In this document: positions 1 to 5,446 of the stretch, piece by piece
How positions within the stretch are numbered: the stretch's first letter is position 1
Layout: every line of letters starts with the position of its first letter
Assembly (NCBI GenBank): GCA_949745625.1
Contig: CATJZR010000070.1
Span: forward strand, 1-11,780
Reading direction: 5' to 3'
Source of the DNA: an uncultured Eubacteriales bacterium
GTDB lineage: Bacteria > Bacillota > Clostridia > Christensenellales > Borkfalkiaceae
DNA: 11,780 bases
The notes under the pieces: model-generated
Database searches by the model: none
Told to the model about the DNA's origin: nothing
What the model saw: only the letters and a program-made list of their open reading frames with translations
Position numbers and translations under genes: made by a program

Positions 1-1
1 C

Positions 2-583
2 GACGACATAGGCATCGATTACGTCGAGGCTGATGATGAGGCGGCGTTCTACGGTCCCAAGCTCGATGTTCAGATTAAGAATGTACACGGCAAGGAAGAT
101 ACCTTAATTACCCTTCAGATTGATTTCGCTGCGGGAGAAAGCTTCGAAATGCAGTATATCGATGTCGACGGAACAAAACAGTACCCTTATGTCGTGCATA
201 GAAGCTCTATAGGTTGCTACGAAAGAACGCTTGCATTTCTCATTGAAAAATACGCGGGCGCGTTCCCTCTTTGGATATGCCCTACTCAGGTCAAAATACT
301 TCCCATTACCGACAGGACTCTCGGCTATGCGAAAGAGGTCGCCGATAAGTTAACATTAAACGGCATACGTTGCGAGGTTGACAGCCGCAACGAAAAAATA
401 GGCTATAAAATACGCGAAGCGAAACTCGACAAGGTGCCTTACGTGCTTGTCGTAGGAGATAAAGAGTCAGAGGACGGCACGGTTAACGTGAACAGGCGCG
501 GTACTGAGGAAAAGCAGACCGTATCCGTCGGGGAATTTATTTCAAAAGTTGTGGAAGAGGATGCAAAAAAGATAATTTTTTAA
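2..583 (+). CDS. thrS: Threonyl-tRNA synthetase, C-terminal part (5' truncated by window edge)
   Basis: Charges tRNA-Thr with threonine in the cytoplasm. The reading frame is open from base 2 and gives 193 residues, so about two thirds of the usual ~640-residue enzyme (TGS, editing and most of the catalytic core) lies outside the window. Visible are the end of the class II core (EAAFYGPKLDVQI, then LQIDF), motif 3 (HRSSIGCYERT, holding the conserved His and the ER pair) and the C-terminal anticodon-binding domain from about VKILPI onward (EKIGYKIREA, VPYVLVVGDKE). Motif 3 reads GCYERT where many bacteria have GSIERF; I believe this variant also occurs in clostridial ThrRS. It stops at TAA 581-583, and a new promoter follows at 603, so infC is not dependent on thrS transcription. 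The internal ATG at 149 is not the real start because the upstream in-frame sequence is conserved ThrRS. Confidence 0.97.
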   Translation, partial: DDIGIDYVEADDEAAFYGPKLDVQIKNVHGKEDTLITLQIDFAAGESFEMQYIDVDGTKQYPYVVHRSSIGCYERTLAFLIEKYAGAFPLWICPTQVKILPITDRTLGYAKEVADKLTLNGIRCEVDSRNEKIGYKIREAKLDKVPYVLVVGDKESEDGTVNVNRRGTEEKQTVSVGEFISKVVEEDAKKIIF

Positions 584-602
584 CCCAAGCATTGAAAAAC
601 AA

Positions 603-631
603 TTGACAATTGCATAAAAAGAGAGTATTAT
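603..631 (+). promoter_or_regulatory. Strong sigma-A promoter for the infC-rpmI-rplT operon
   Basis: The -35 box TTGACA (603-608) matches the consensus perfectly. It is followed by a 17-base spacer and the -10 box TATTAT (626-631). Transcription should begin near 637-639, giving a leader of about 125 bases before the infC start. The -35 box sits inside a short inverted repeat, CAATTGACAATTG at 600-612, which could be chance or a weak operator. Confidence 0.85.
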
Positions 632-637
632 ATCATC

Positions 638-750
638 GTTAAGCAAAGGTTACCCCTTTCGCCGTGCGACATATCGTAGCGGCAAGATAATGATTTTAAG
701 GCTTTGGTCTAACATTTTCGGGTAGCTTATGCTGCCCGAAATTTTTATTT
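638..750 (+). ncRNA. infC leader RNA, probable ribosomal protein L20 leader
   Basis: Bacillota infC-rpmI-rplT operons carry an L20-binding leader that acts by transcription attenuation, and this leader has the matching position and architecture. Hairpin 1 pairs 645-649 with 655-659 (AAAGG/CCTTT). Hairpin 2 pairs 661-669 with 674-683 (GCCGTGCGA/TCGTAGCGGC, loop CATA, one bulged G at 679). A single-stranded stretch follows, then a terminator hairpin at 716-741. A competing 8-bp pairing of 648-655 (GGTTACCC) with 720-727 (GGGTAGCT), including two G-U pairs, would break both hairpin 1 and the terminator, so it is a plausible antiterminator. L20 binding presumably favours the terminated form. The structure is read by eye; I could not test it against the L20_leader covariance model. 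Confidence 0.72.
716..750 (+). terminator. Intrinsic terminator/attenuator upstream of infC
   Basis: An 11-bp stem (716-726 with 731-741, core TTCGGGTAGC/GCTGCCCGAA, one G-U pair) closes a 4-base loop TTAT. It is followed directly by the U-rich run ATTTTTATTT. It lies after the promoter and just before the infC ribosome binding site, so it can only work as an attenuator for the operon, not as the thrS terminator alone. Confidence 0.88.
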
Positions 751-753
751 AAC

Positions 754-760
754 GGAGAGG
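754..760 (+). promoter_or_regulatory. Ribosome binding site that places the infC start
   Basis: GGAGAGG lies 3' of an in-frame TAA (750-752). Its GGAG core ends 7 bases before ATT at 765, ideal spacing. No ATG, GTG or TTG occurs in frame nearby; the first one (ATG 840) lies 79 bases downstream of this site and has no such site of its own. The RBS therefore supports initiation at ATT 765. Confidence 0.75.
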
Positions 761-764
761 TATT

Positions 765-1280
765 ATTATAAAGGATTTATATTCTGTTAACGAAGCCATA
801 CGCGATAGAGAGGTCAGAGTTATAGGTAGCGACGGCGAAATGCTGGGTGTTATGCCTTCAAGGGAAGCGCAGCGCCTCGCGGACAATGCGGGACTTGATT
901 TGGTTAAAATTTCACCCAACGCAAATCCGCCTGTTTGCAAAATAATGGACTATTCCAAGTTCAAGTACGAGCAGGCTAAACGCGAAAAGGAAAACCGCAG
1001 AAACCAGACAGTTATAGAGATAAAAGAAATCCGCCTTTCAATGACGATAGATATCGGGGATATAGCAGTCAAAACCAAGCAATGTCTCAAATTTTTGGAA
1101 GCAGGCAATAAGGTCAAGGTTTCCATTAGAATGAAAGGGCGCGAAAACGCACGCTCCTACCAAGGCGTAAAAGTCATGCAGGACTTTTTTTCGGGTTTGG
1201 AAGGAAAGGCGGTTCAGGATAAAGCGCCGACGACGGAAGGCAGAAATATTACCATGATGCTTTCACCCGTTAAATCCTGA
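765..1280 (+). CDS. infC: Translation initiation factor IF-3, AUU start
   Basis: IF-3 binds the 30S subunit, checks start codon and initiator tRNA, and keeps the subunits apart. From ATT 765 the product is 171 residues, the normal family length, beginning MIKDLYSVNEAIRDREVR, which parallels the ISKDLLVNEEIRAREVR opening of other Bacillota IF-3 proteins. The N domain and linker carry the family signature around residues 55-69 (PPVCKIMDYSKFKYE). The C domain follows, with VIEIKEIRLS and a final MMLSPVKS. Starting at the first ATG (840) would delete 25 conserved residues, so that start is rejected. ATT 762 and ATA 768 are neighbouring alternatives, but ATT 765 fits both the RBS spacing and the family N-terminus. 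The rare AUU codon is a known autoregulatory device of infC: IF-3 discriminates against its own start. Confidence 0.95.
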   Translation: MIKDLYSVNEAIRDREVRVIGSDGEMLGVMPSREAQRLADNAGLDLVKISPNANPPVCKIMDYSKFKYEQAKREKENRRNQTVIEIKEIRLSMTIDIGDIAVKTKQCLKFLEAGNKVKVSIRMKGRENARSYQGVKVMQDFFSGLEGKAVQDKAPTTEGRNITMMLSPVKS

Positions 1281-1314
1281 AAAATTTAGAAATTATTTCA
1301 TTGGAGGATAAATT

Positions 1315-1515
1315 ATGCCTAAACAGAAGTCACACAGCGGCACCAAAAAGCGTTTTTGGCTCACTTCGACCGGCAAGGTAAAAAGACCTCATGGCGGTAA
1401 GAACCATAAAGCAGAAACCAAGAACAGAAAGAGAAAGAGAAATTTGCGTACCAATACGCTTGTTTCGTCGGCACAGGAATCTAACGTCAAATCTATGATT
1501 CCTTATAAGGATTAA
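1315..1515 (+). CDS. rpmI: 50S ribosomal protein L35 (bL35)
   Basis: A 66-residue, very basic protein of the large ribosomal subunit. The N-terminus MPKQKSHSGTKKRF and the following TGKVKRPHGGKNH block match the bL35 pattern (MPKxKxHxGxxKRF...SGKxKRxHA), and the length is that of the family. A good GGAGG (1303-1307) precedes the ATG by 7 bases. It sits between infC and rplT in the classical order, 34 bases after infC and 17 before rplT, with no terminator between, so the three are one transcript controlled from the infC leader. Confidence 0.97.
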   Translation: MPKQKSHSGTKKRFWLTSTGKVKRPHGGKNHKAETKNRKRKRNLRTNTLVSSAQESNVKSMIPYKD

Positions 1516-1532
1516 TAGGAGGACAGAAAATA

Positions 1533-1883
1533 ATGCGTATTAAAAGAACAGTTAACGCTTTAAAGAAGCGTAGAAAGATATTCCGTCTTTCTAAAGGATA
1601 TTTCGGAAATAAATCAAAATCTTACAGAATCGCACGTCAGGCGGTTATGAAGTCTTTGAATTATGCGTACGTTGGCAGAAGACTGAGGAAGCGCGACATG
1701 CGTAGCCTTTGGATTGCGCGTATTAACGCAGCTGCAAGAATTAACGGACTTTCTTATTCTAAGTTTATGCACGGACTTAAAAACGCCGGTATAACTCTCA
1801 ACAGAAAAGTGCTTGCAGACCTTGCGGTAACGGATGCAAACGCGTTCGCAGAGCTTGCCGCAAAAGCAAAGGCAGCGCTTTAA
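1533..1883 (+). CDS. rplT: 50S ribosomal protein L20 (bL20), autoregulator of the operon
   Basis: A 116-residue protein needed early in 50S assembly, where it binds 23S rRNA. It has a long basic N-terminal extension (residues 1-60, many Lys/Arg, LSKGYFGNKSKSYRIARQAV) and the globular C-terminal domain with the signature LWIARINAAARINGLSYSKF at about residues 69-88. The start is ATG 1533 with a perfect AGGAGG at 1517-1522. The N-terminus MRIKRT is slightly shorter than the common MARVKRGV. In Bacillota, free L20 represses its own operon by binding the infC leader, and the leader at 638-750 is the expected target. A hairpin terminator follows the gene. Confidence 0.97.
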   Translation: MRIKRTVNALKKRRKIFRLSKGYFGNKSKSYRIARQAVMKSLNYAYVGRRLRKRDMRSLWIARINAAARINGLSYSKFMHGLKNAGITLNRKVLADLAVTDANAFAELAAKAKAAL

Positions 1884-1895
1884 AAAGTGATTTTA

Positions 1896-1935
1896 TCGGT
1901 TCCTATTCATTTTATAGGGACCGAATTGCTTTATT
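1896..1935 (+). terminator. Putative rplT terminator
   Basis: An 11-bp stem pairs 1896-1906 with 1914-1924 (TCGGTTCCTAT/ATAGGGACCGA, one G-U pair) around a 7-base loop. The following tract ATTGCTTTATTT is only moderately U-rich, so termination may be partial. I see no obvious promoter between it and the next gene at 1945, so read-through may supply that gene. Confidence 0.65.
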
Positions 1936-1944
1936 TAATAGAGT

Positions 1945-2670
1945 ATGCTTATAACTTCAAAATCCAATCCAATAATAAAGTCGGTGCAATCGCTTGCCGA
2001 CAAAAAATTTAGAAGGCTGTTTGGGCAGTACATCGTAGAGGGCTTAAAGCCCGTAAAGGAATGTATTGCTGCCGGTTGCAAAATCGAACGGATAATCTGT
2101 ATCGAACAGCTCGAAGGCGAGTTTGCGAGCGCAACTGTCGTTACTGAAAGTGTATTCAAAAGCATTTCGGCAGAGAAGACGCCGCAAGGCGTTCTTGCAG
2201 TAGTTTCTATTCCGCAAAACGAATTAAAGCCGCCCGAAAAGCCCTGCTTGCTTTTAGATTGTATACAGGACCCGGGCAATCTCGGCACGATTATCCGCAC
2301 AGCAAACGCTGCTGGCTACGGCGAGATTTATGCAGTGAACTGTACCGACCCGTATTCGCCCAAAGCGGTCAGAGCAAGCATGAGCGGCATTTTTTTTGTA
2401 AAAGTCCGTCAGGGCATGCGCGAGGAGGTGCTTGCCGTACTTGACGGTATTCCGCTGATTTGTGCCGATATGGACGGCAGGGATATTTTTTCGTTTAATC
2501 CGCCCGAAAAGTTTTGCCTTTGTATAGGCAACGAGGGTACGGGAATAAGCGAGGATATTAAATTGCTTGCTGCGGAGACTGTTAAAATTCCGATGCGTGA
2601 AACCTGCGAAAGTTTGAACGCCGCCGTTTCGGCAGGTATAGCAATGTATGCTTTGAGAAAAAATAATTAA
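1945..2670 (+). CDS. SpoU/TrmH-family RNA 2'-O-ribose methyltransferase (YsgA/TsnR-like)
   Basis: A 241-residue SPOUT enzyme expected to methylate a ribose 2'-OH in rRNA (or tRNA) using S-adenosylmethionine. The N-terminal substrate-binding part has the typical KFRRLFGQYIVEGLKPVKE (residues 21-39). The knotted C-terminal domain carries motif 1, DPGNLGTIIRTA (109-120, with N112 and the catalytic-type R118), motif 2, CIGNEGTGIS (193-202), and motif 3, IPMRETCESLNAA (215-227, S223-L224-N225). The exact RNA target cannot be read from sequence. In other Bacillota a gene of this type lies near rplT or pheST, so the context fits rRNA modification. The ribosome binding site is weak (only GAG near 1940), and the start was chosen as the first ATG of the conserved frame. 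yebC follows after 12 bases, probably on the same transcript. Confidence 0.9.
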   Translation: MLITSKSNPIIKSVQSLADKKFRRLFGQYIVEGLKPVKECIAAGCKIERIICIEQLEGEFASATVVTESVFKSISAEKTPQGVLAVVSIPQNELKPPEKPCLLLDCIQDPGNLGTIIRTANAAGYGEIYAVNCTDPYSPKAVRASMSGIFFVKVRQGMREEVLAVLDGIPLICADMDGRDIFSFNPPEKFCLCIGNEGTGISEDIKLLAAETVKIPMRETCESLNAAVSAGIAMYALRKNN

Positions 2671-2682
2671 GAGAGGTAAAAG

Positions 2683-3417
2683 ATGTCAGGACATTCAAAA
2701 TGGCACAACATAGCTGCAAAGAAGGGCAAAACCGATGCTGCGCGTGGTGCAATATTTACAAAGATTGGTAGGGAGCTTGCCGTAGCGGCAAAGGGTAATC
2801 CTAACCCCGATACTAACTCTAAGCTTGCCGATGTCATTGCAAAGGCAAAAGCGGCAAATATGCCCAACGACAATATAAAGCGTTCAATCGCAAAGGCTGC
2901 GGGCGAGCTTGGCGACAAGGAATATAAGGAACTTACTTACGAGGGGTACGGCGTTGCTGGCTCGGCGGTAATAATAAAGACGTTGACGGATAACGTAAAC
3001 AGGACGGCAGGCGATATTCGTTCGACCATGTCGAAGTGTGGCGGGCAGATGGGGAATACCGGCTGTGTATCGTATATGTTTGACAATAAGGGCGTTATAG
3101 TAATAGAGAGGACGGTCGCCTTGGACGAGGATACTATGATGGAATACTGTCTCGAAGCAGAGGCGGAGGATTATTCCGTGGAGGACGACGTATACGAAAT
3201 AACCACCACCCCTGAAAGCTTTTCGAGTGTGAGAAAGTATTTCGAGGCTAAGGGCGTTTCTTTTTTGGAAGCTGCGGTCAAAATGGTTCCTCAAAACTAT
3301 ATAACTCTTGACGGCGAAAAGCTTGCTACGTTTATGAAAATGCTGGATAAGCTGGACGAGTTGGATGATGTACAGGACGTTTATCACAACGTCGAGTTGC
3401 CCGAAGACAACGAATAA
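2683..3417 (+). CDS. yebC: YebC/PmpR/TACO1-family protein
   Basis: A 244-residue member of the widespread YebC family. Members have been described as DNA-binding regulators and, more recently, as translation factors that ease ribosome stalling on difficult nascent peptides such as proline runs. The signature N-terminus MSGHSKWHNIAAKKGKTDAARG is intact (the first 22 residues), followed by FTKIGRE, NMPNDNIKRSI, YEGYGVAG and a C-terminal domain ending in LDELDDVQDVYHNVELPED. The length is typical. GAGAGG at 2670-2675 precedes the ATG. It lies 12 bases after the methyltransferase gene and among translation genes, which agrees better with the ribosome role than with a local regulator. The stop TAA is followed in frame by TGA (tandem stops). 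Confidence 0.95.
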   Translation: MSGHSKWHNIAAKKGKTDAARGAIFTKIGRELAVAAKGNPNPDTNSKLADVIAKAKAANMPNDNIKRSIAKAAGELGDKEYKELTYEGYGVAGSAVIIKTLTDNVNRTAGDIRSTMSKCGGQMGNTGCVSYMFDNKGVIVIERTVALDEDTMMEYCLEAEAEDYSVEDDVYEITTTPESFSSVRKYFEAKGVSFLEAAVKMVPQNYITLDGEKLATFMKMLDKLDELDDVQDVYHNVELPEDNE

Positions 3418-3424
3418 TGAATTT

Positions 3425-3476
3425 TTAAATTGAGCATACCTTTTGCGAATAAAAAGTAAATATATGCTCAATTTAA
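3425..3476 (+). terminator. Long AT-rich inverted repeat after yebC, possible terminator
   Basis: A perfect 14-bp stem pairs 3425-3438 with 3463-3476 (core AAATTGAGCATA/TATGCTCAATTT). Its 24-base loop contains a smaller stem (3440-3444 with 3452-3456, CTTTT/AAAAG). It starts 8 bases after the yebC stop. The stem is GC-poor and there is no clean U-run after it, so its terminator role is uncertain. An inverted repeat serving as an operator or an extragenic repeat is the alternative. Confidence 0.5.
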
Positions 3477-3505
3477 TTATATAAGCGTAAGCGCTTTAAT
3501 ATATA

Positions 3506-3550
3506 GCTTAACTGCTCCGGCGTGCAATTTAAACGCCAGAACAGTTGAGC
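3506..3550 (+). repeat. Bipartite inverted repeat (imperfect hairpin)
   Basis: The outer stem is 9 bp, GCTTAACTG (3506-3514) with CAGTTGAGC (3542-3550), one G-U pair. A 4x4 internal loop follows, then a 5-bp inner stem GGCGT/ACGCC (3519-3523 with 3533-3537) and a 9-base loop. It directly abuts the GC-rich hairpin at 3553-3581. Function unknown; it could be part of a structured 3' end or an extragenic repeat. Confidence 0.6.
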
Positions 3551-3552
3551 GA

Positions 3553-3592
3553 GGGGGAGCAATCGTTGCGATTGCTCCCCCTATGAATTTTT
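3553..3592 (+). terminator. Perfect 13-bp GC-rich hairpin, terminator-like
   Basis: GGGGGAGCAATCG (3553-3565) pairs perfectly with 3569-3581 around a 3-base loop TTG. The downstream tract TATGAATTTTT reaches its T-run 5 bases after the stem, so this is not a textbook terminator, though the stem is strong enough to stop polymerase or block 3' exonucleases. It separates yebC from the next gene. A dispersed palindromic (REP-like) element is an equally good reading that one window cannot settle. Confidence 0.6.
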
Positions 3593-3618
3593 AAGGCAAT
3601 TCGTTAGTAAAATAGAAT

Positions 3619-4524
3619 ATGCTGAAAAAACTAACGCTAATCAGAAAAATTATCTTTGCGTCCGTGTGTATTGCCTTTATAGCTTCATTCATTTGCCTTT
3701 GCGTTAAAAACGAGAGTGTCAAAGCAGTAAAAGAAAATGCCGTTTTGAGTATTTGGCAGATTGACAGCTTCGAGGGCGGTAGAGGCTCGCGGGCGGATTA
3801 TCTTAAAACGGTGGGTAAAGAATTCAATAATAAAGAAAATTGCTATGTCAATGTGGTAGCTCTTTCCGCAACGGCGGCAAGGCTTAATCTGGCAAACGGA
3901 ACTGTACCCGATATTATTTCCTATGGTGCGGGTACATACGGTATAGAAAGCTACGTTAAAAATTTTTCACTATGGTGCAGGGGCGGATACTGTCTGCTTA
4001 CGCTTGACGGCAATGCCGATTTTACCGATGTTACGGCAGATAATACGGTAATAAACGGGGGTAAAGATAATTTTGCATCTGCTGCCGCGCTTTTTTGCGG
4101 TTTGCGGGGCGCAAAAGTAGAAAGTCCGACGTCGGCTTATGTCAAGCTTATTAACGGTGACTGTAAGTATCTTTTGGGCTCTCAACGTGACGTGTTCCGG
4201 TTAAAGACAAGGGCGGTCGCTTTTGCGGTCAAACCAGTTACCGAGTTCAACGATTTATATCAAATAGTTTCTGTTACTGCAAGCTGTAAAAATGCGGATT
4301 ACGCGCAGAGGTATGTCGATTTTCTTCTTACTAAAAATAGTGGGCTTGACAAAATAGGAATGCTTAGCGACGGTGTAAAGTTATACGATGATGAAATGGC
4401 GACTTTGGAAAATTTGGTCTTTGACAGTAAAATTACTTACCCGATAAGCGAAAGTATGAAAGCGGAAATTGAAAAATCAATTTTGCTCGGCGATATAAAT
4501 ATCTTAAAAGAACTGCTTAAATAA
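3619..4524 (+). CDS. Membrane-anchored extracellular solute-binding-protein-like protein, ligand unknown
   Basis: A 301-residue protein with a basic N-terminus (MLKKLTLIRK) and one hydrophobic segment at about residues 11-28. This is a signal anchor or signal peptide, and no proper lipobox precedes Cys26 or Cys28. The rest resembles family 1 ABC sugar-binding proteins: WQIDSFEGGRGSR (46-58), GTVPDIISYGAG (94-105), SPTSAYVKLINGD (169-181), LLGSQRDVFRLKTR (185-198) and FNDLYQIVSV (210-219). It is shorter than the usual 400 or more residues. There is no permease or ATPase gene beside it, so a transport role is not shown; it may be a ligand sensor or wall-associated protein. The start has no good ribosome binding site. 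TAAAAT at 3608-3613 could be a -10 box giving a nearly leaderless mRNA, but no convincing -35 is seen. Identification is from motif resemblance only. Confidence 0.7.
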   Translation: MLKKLTLIRKIIFASVCIAFIASFICLCVKNESVKAVKENAVLSIWQIDSFEGGRGSRADYLKTVGKEFNNKENCYVNVVALSATAARLNLANGTVPDIISYGAGTYGIESYVKNFSLWCRGGYCLLTLDGNADFTDVTADNTVINGGKDNFASAAALFCGLRGAKVESPTSAYVKLINGDCKYLLGSQRDVFRLKTRAVAFAVKPVTEFNDLYQIVSVTASCKNADYAQRYVDFLLTKNSGLDKIGMLSDGVKLYDDEMATLENLVFDSKITYPISESMKAEIEKSILLGDINILKELLK

Positions 4525-4553
4525 TTGTAAAAAACAAAATAAAATGTTATTAT
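4525..4553 (+). promoter_or_regulatory. Probable sigma-A promoter (extended -10) for murB-PHP-whiA
   Basis: TTGTAA (4525-4530), a 17-base spacer and TATTAT (4548-4553), with TG at 4545-4546 giving an extended -10. The predicted start near 4560 would fall inside the murB ribosome binding site AGGTG (4556-4560), leaving a leader of under 10 bases. A second -10, TAAAAT at 4540-4545, would start around 4552 and keep that site. The region is AT-rich, so chance matches are possible. Confidence 0.55.
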
Positions 4554-4567
4554 ATAGGTGAAGTTTT

Positions 4568-5446
4568 TTGAATAAAGACGAATTGTTAAAAAACATTGTA
4601 GCTGTAAAAAATTTTTCCTTTGCAAAAAATACGACTTACGCCTGCGGAGGCAGTGCCGAAGTGGCTTATTTTCCGGAAACGGTTAAGCAGGCTACAGTTG
4701 TGTATGACTACCTCGTTTCAGCAGGCAAAAAATTTGTAATACTTGGTAACGGTTCTAATGTGCTTGCGTCGGATAAAAATTTCGAAGGCGCGGTAATAAG
4801 TACTAAGCATATTAGAGGAGTAAGCCAAACCGGCGAAAATTCTATTTTTTGTTATGCGGGCACTACAGTGTCAGAGCTGTTGAAGTATTGCGTAAGTTCG
4901 GGGTTTGGAGGGCTTGAATATCTTGCAGGAATACCTGCGACTCTCGGCGGACTTACGCTAATGAACGGTGGCGCCGGTGGGGTTTATATTTGTGAGAATG
5001 TTATAAACGTAATGCTTTATAATGGCTCAATTCTCAATTTTTCAAATAAAAAATGTAATTTTGGCTATAAATACAGTATTATGCGTGACATAAACTGCCT
5101 TATTTTGGGCGTTGAGTTGCGTATATTTCCACAAAGCAGTCAAAAAGTGCGCGATAATATTTCACTGTATCTTGACCGCAGAAAGTTTCATCCGAAGGGC
5201 GCAAGCTGCGGTTGCGTATTCAAAAATCGCGGTAGCGTAAGTGCAGGTAAATTAATAGAGGATTGCGGATTGAAAGGACTGTCTTGCGGCGGAGCCGTCG
5301 TCAGTGAAAGGCATGCAAATTTTTTAATAAATAACGGCGGTATAGCCGCCGACGTTTATCGGCTTATCGGCGCGGTAAAGCAGCGTGTTTTCGAGCGCAC
5401 CGGAATAATGCTTGAAGAAGAGGTTGTTTACATAGGAGATTTTTAA
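4568..5446 (+). CDS. murB: UDP-N-acetylenolpyruvoylglucosamine reductase, divergent active site
   Basis: A cytoplasmic FAD enzyme that reduces UDP-GlcNAc-enolpyruvate with NADPH to UDP-MurNAc for peptidoglycan. The 292 residues match the short Gram-positive type. The FAD-binding region shows NTTYACGGSAEVAYFPET (21-38), LGNGSNVLASD (59-69) and LEYLAGIPATLGGLTLMNGGAG (117-138). The C-terminal part shows AGKLIEDCGLKG (226-237) and VSERHANFLINNG (245-257), ending in LEEEVVYIG with the expected catalytic-type Glu. Two active-site positions differ from the usual pattern: the YRxS arginine is Lys168 (GYKYS), and the general-acid Ser of the GS(V/F)FKN motif is Cys216 (SCGCVFKN). The start is TTG 4568 behind AGGTG; no ATG fits in frame, and the N-terminus is short but complete. 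The next gene begins at the base after its stop. Confidence 0.92.
   Translation: MNKDELLKNIVAVKNFSFAKNTTYACGGSAEVAYFPETVKQATVVYDYLVSAGKKFVILGNGSNVLASDKNFEGAVISTKHIRGVSQTGENSIFCYAGTTVSELLKYCVSSGFGGLEYLAGIPATLGGLTLMNGGAGGVYICENVINVMLYNGSILNFSNKKCNFGYKYSIMRDINCLILGVELRIFPQSSQKVRDNISLYLDRRKFHPKGASCGCVFKNRGSVSAGKLIEDCGLKGLSCGGAVVSERHANFLINNGGIAADVYRLIGAVKQRVFERTGIMLEEEVVYIGDF

Noticed and set aside
149..583. A separate short gene starting at ATG 149
   Set aside because: The frame is open from base 2 and the upstream residues are conserved threonyl-tRNA synthetase, so it is the 3' part of thrS.
840..1280. infC starting at ATG 840
   Set aside because: It would drop conserved N-domain residues (VNEAIRDREVR) and leaves a good ribosome binding site 80 bases upstream unused.
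2884..3471. 195-codon minus-strand frame opposite yebC
   Set aside because: It is antisense to a clear YebC protein, has a composition typical of a shadow frame and has no family resemblance.
3483..3496. Small hairpin AAGCG/CGCTT in the yebC-downstream region
   Set aside because: Only 5 bp, with no U-run; too small to call as a separate element.
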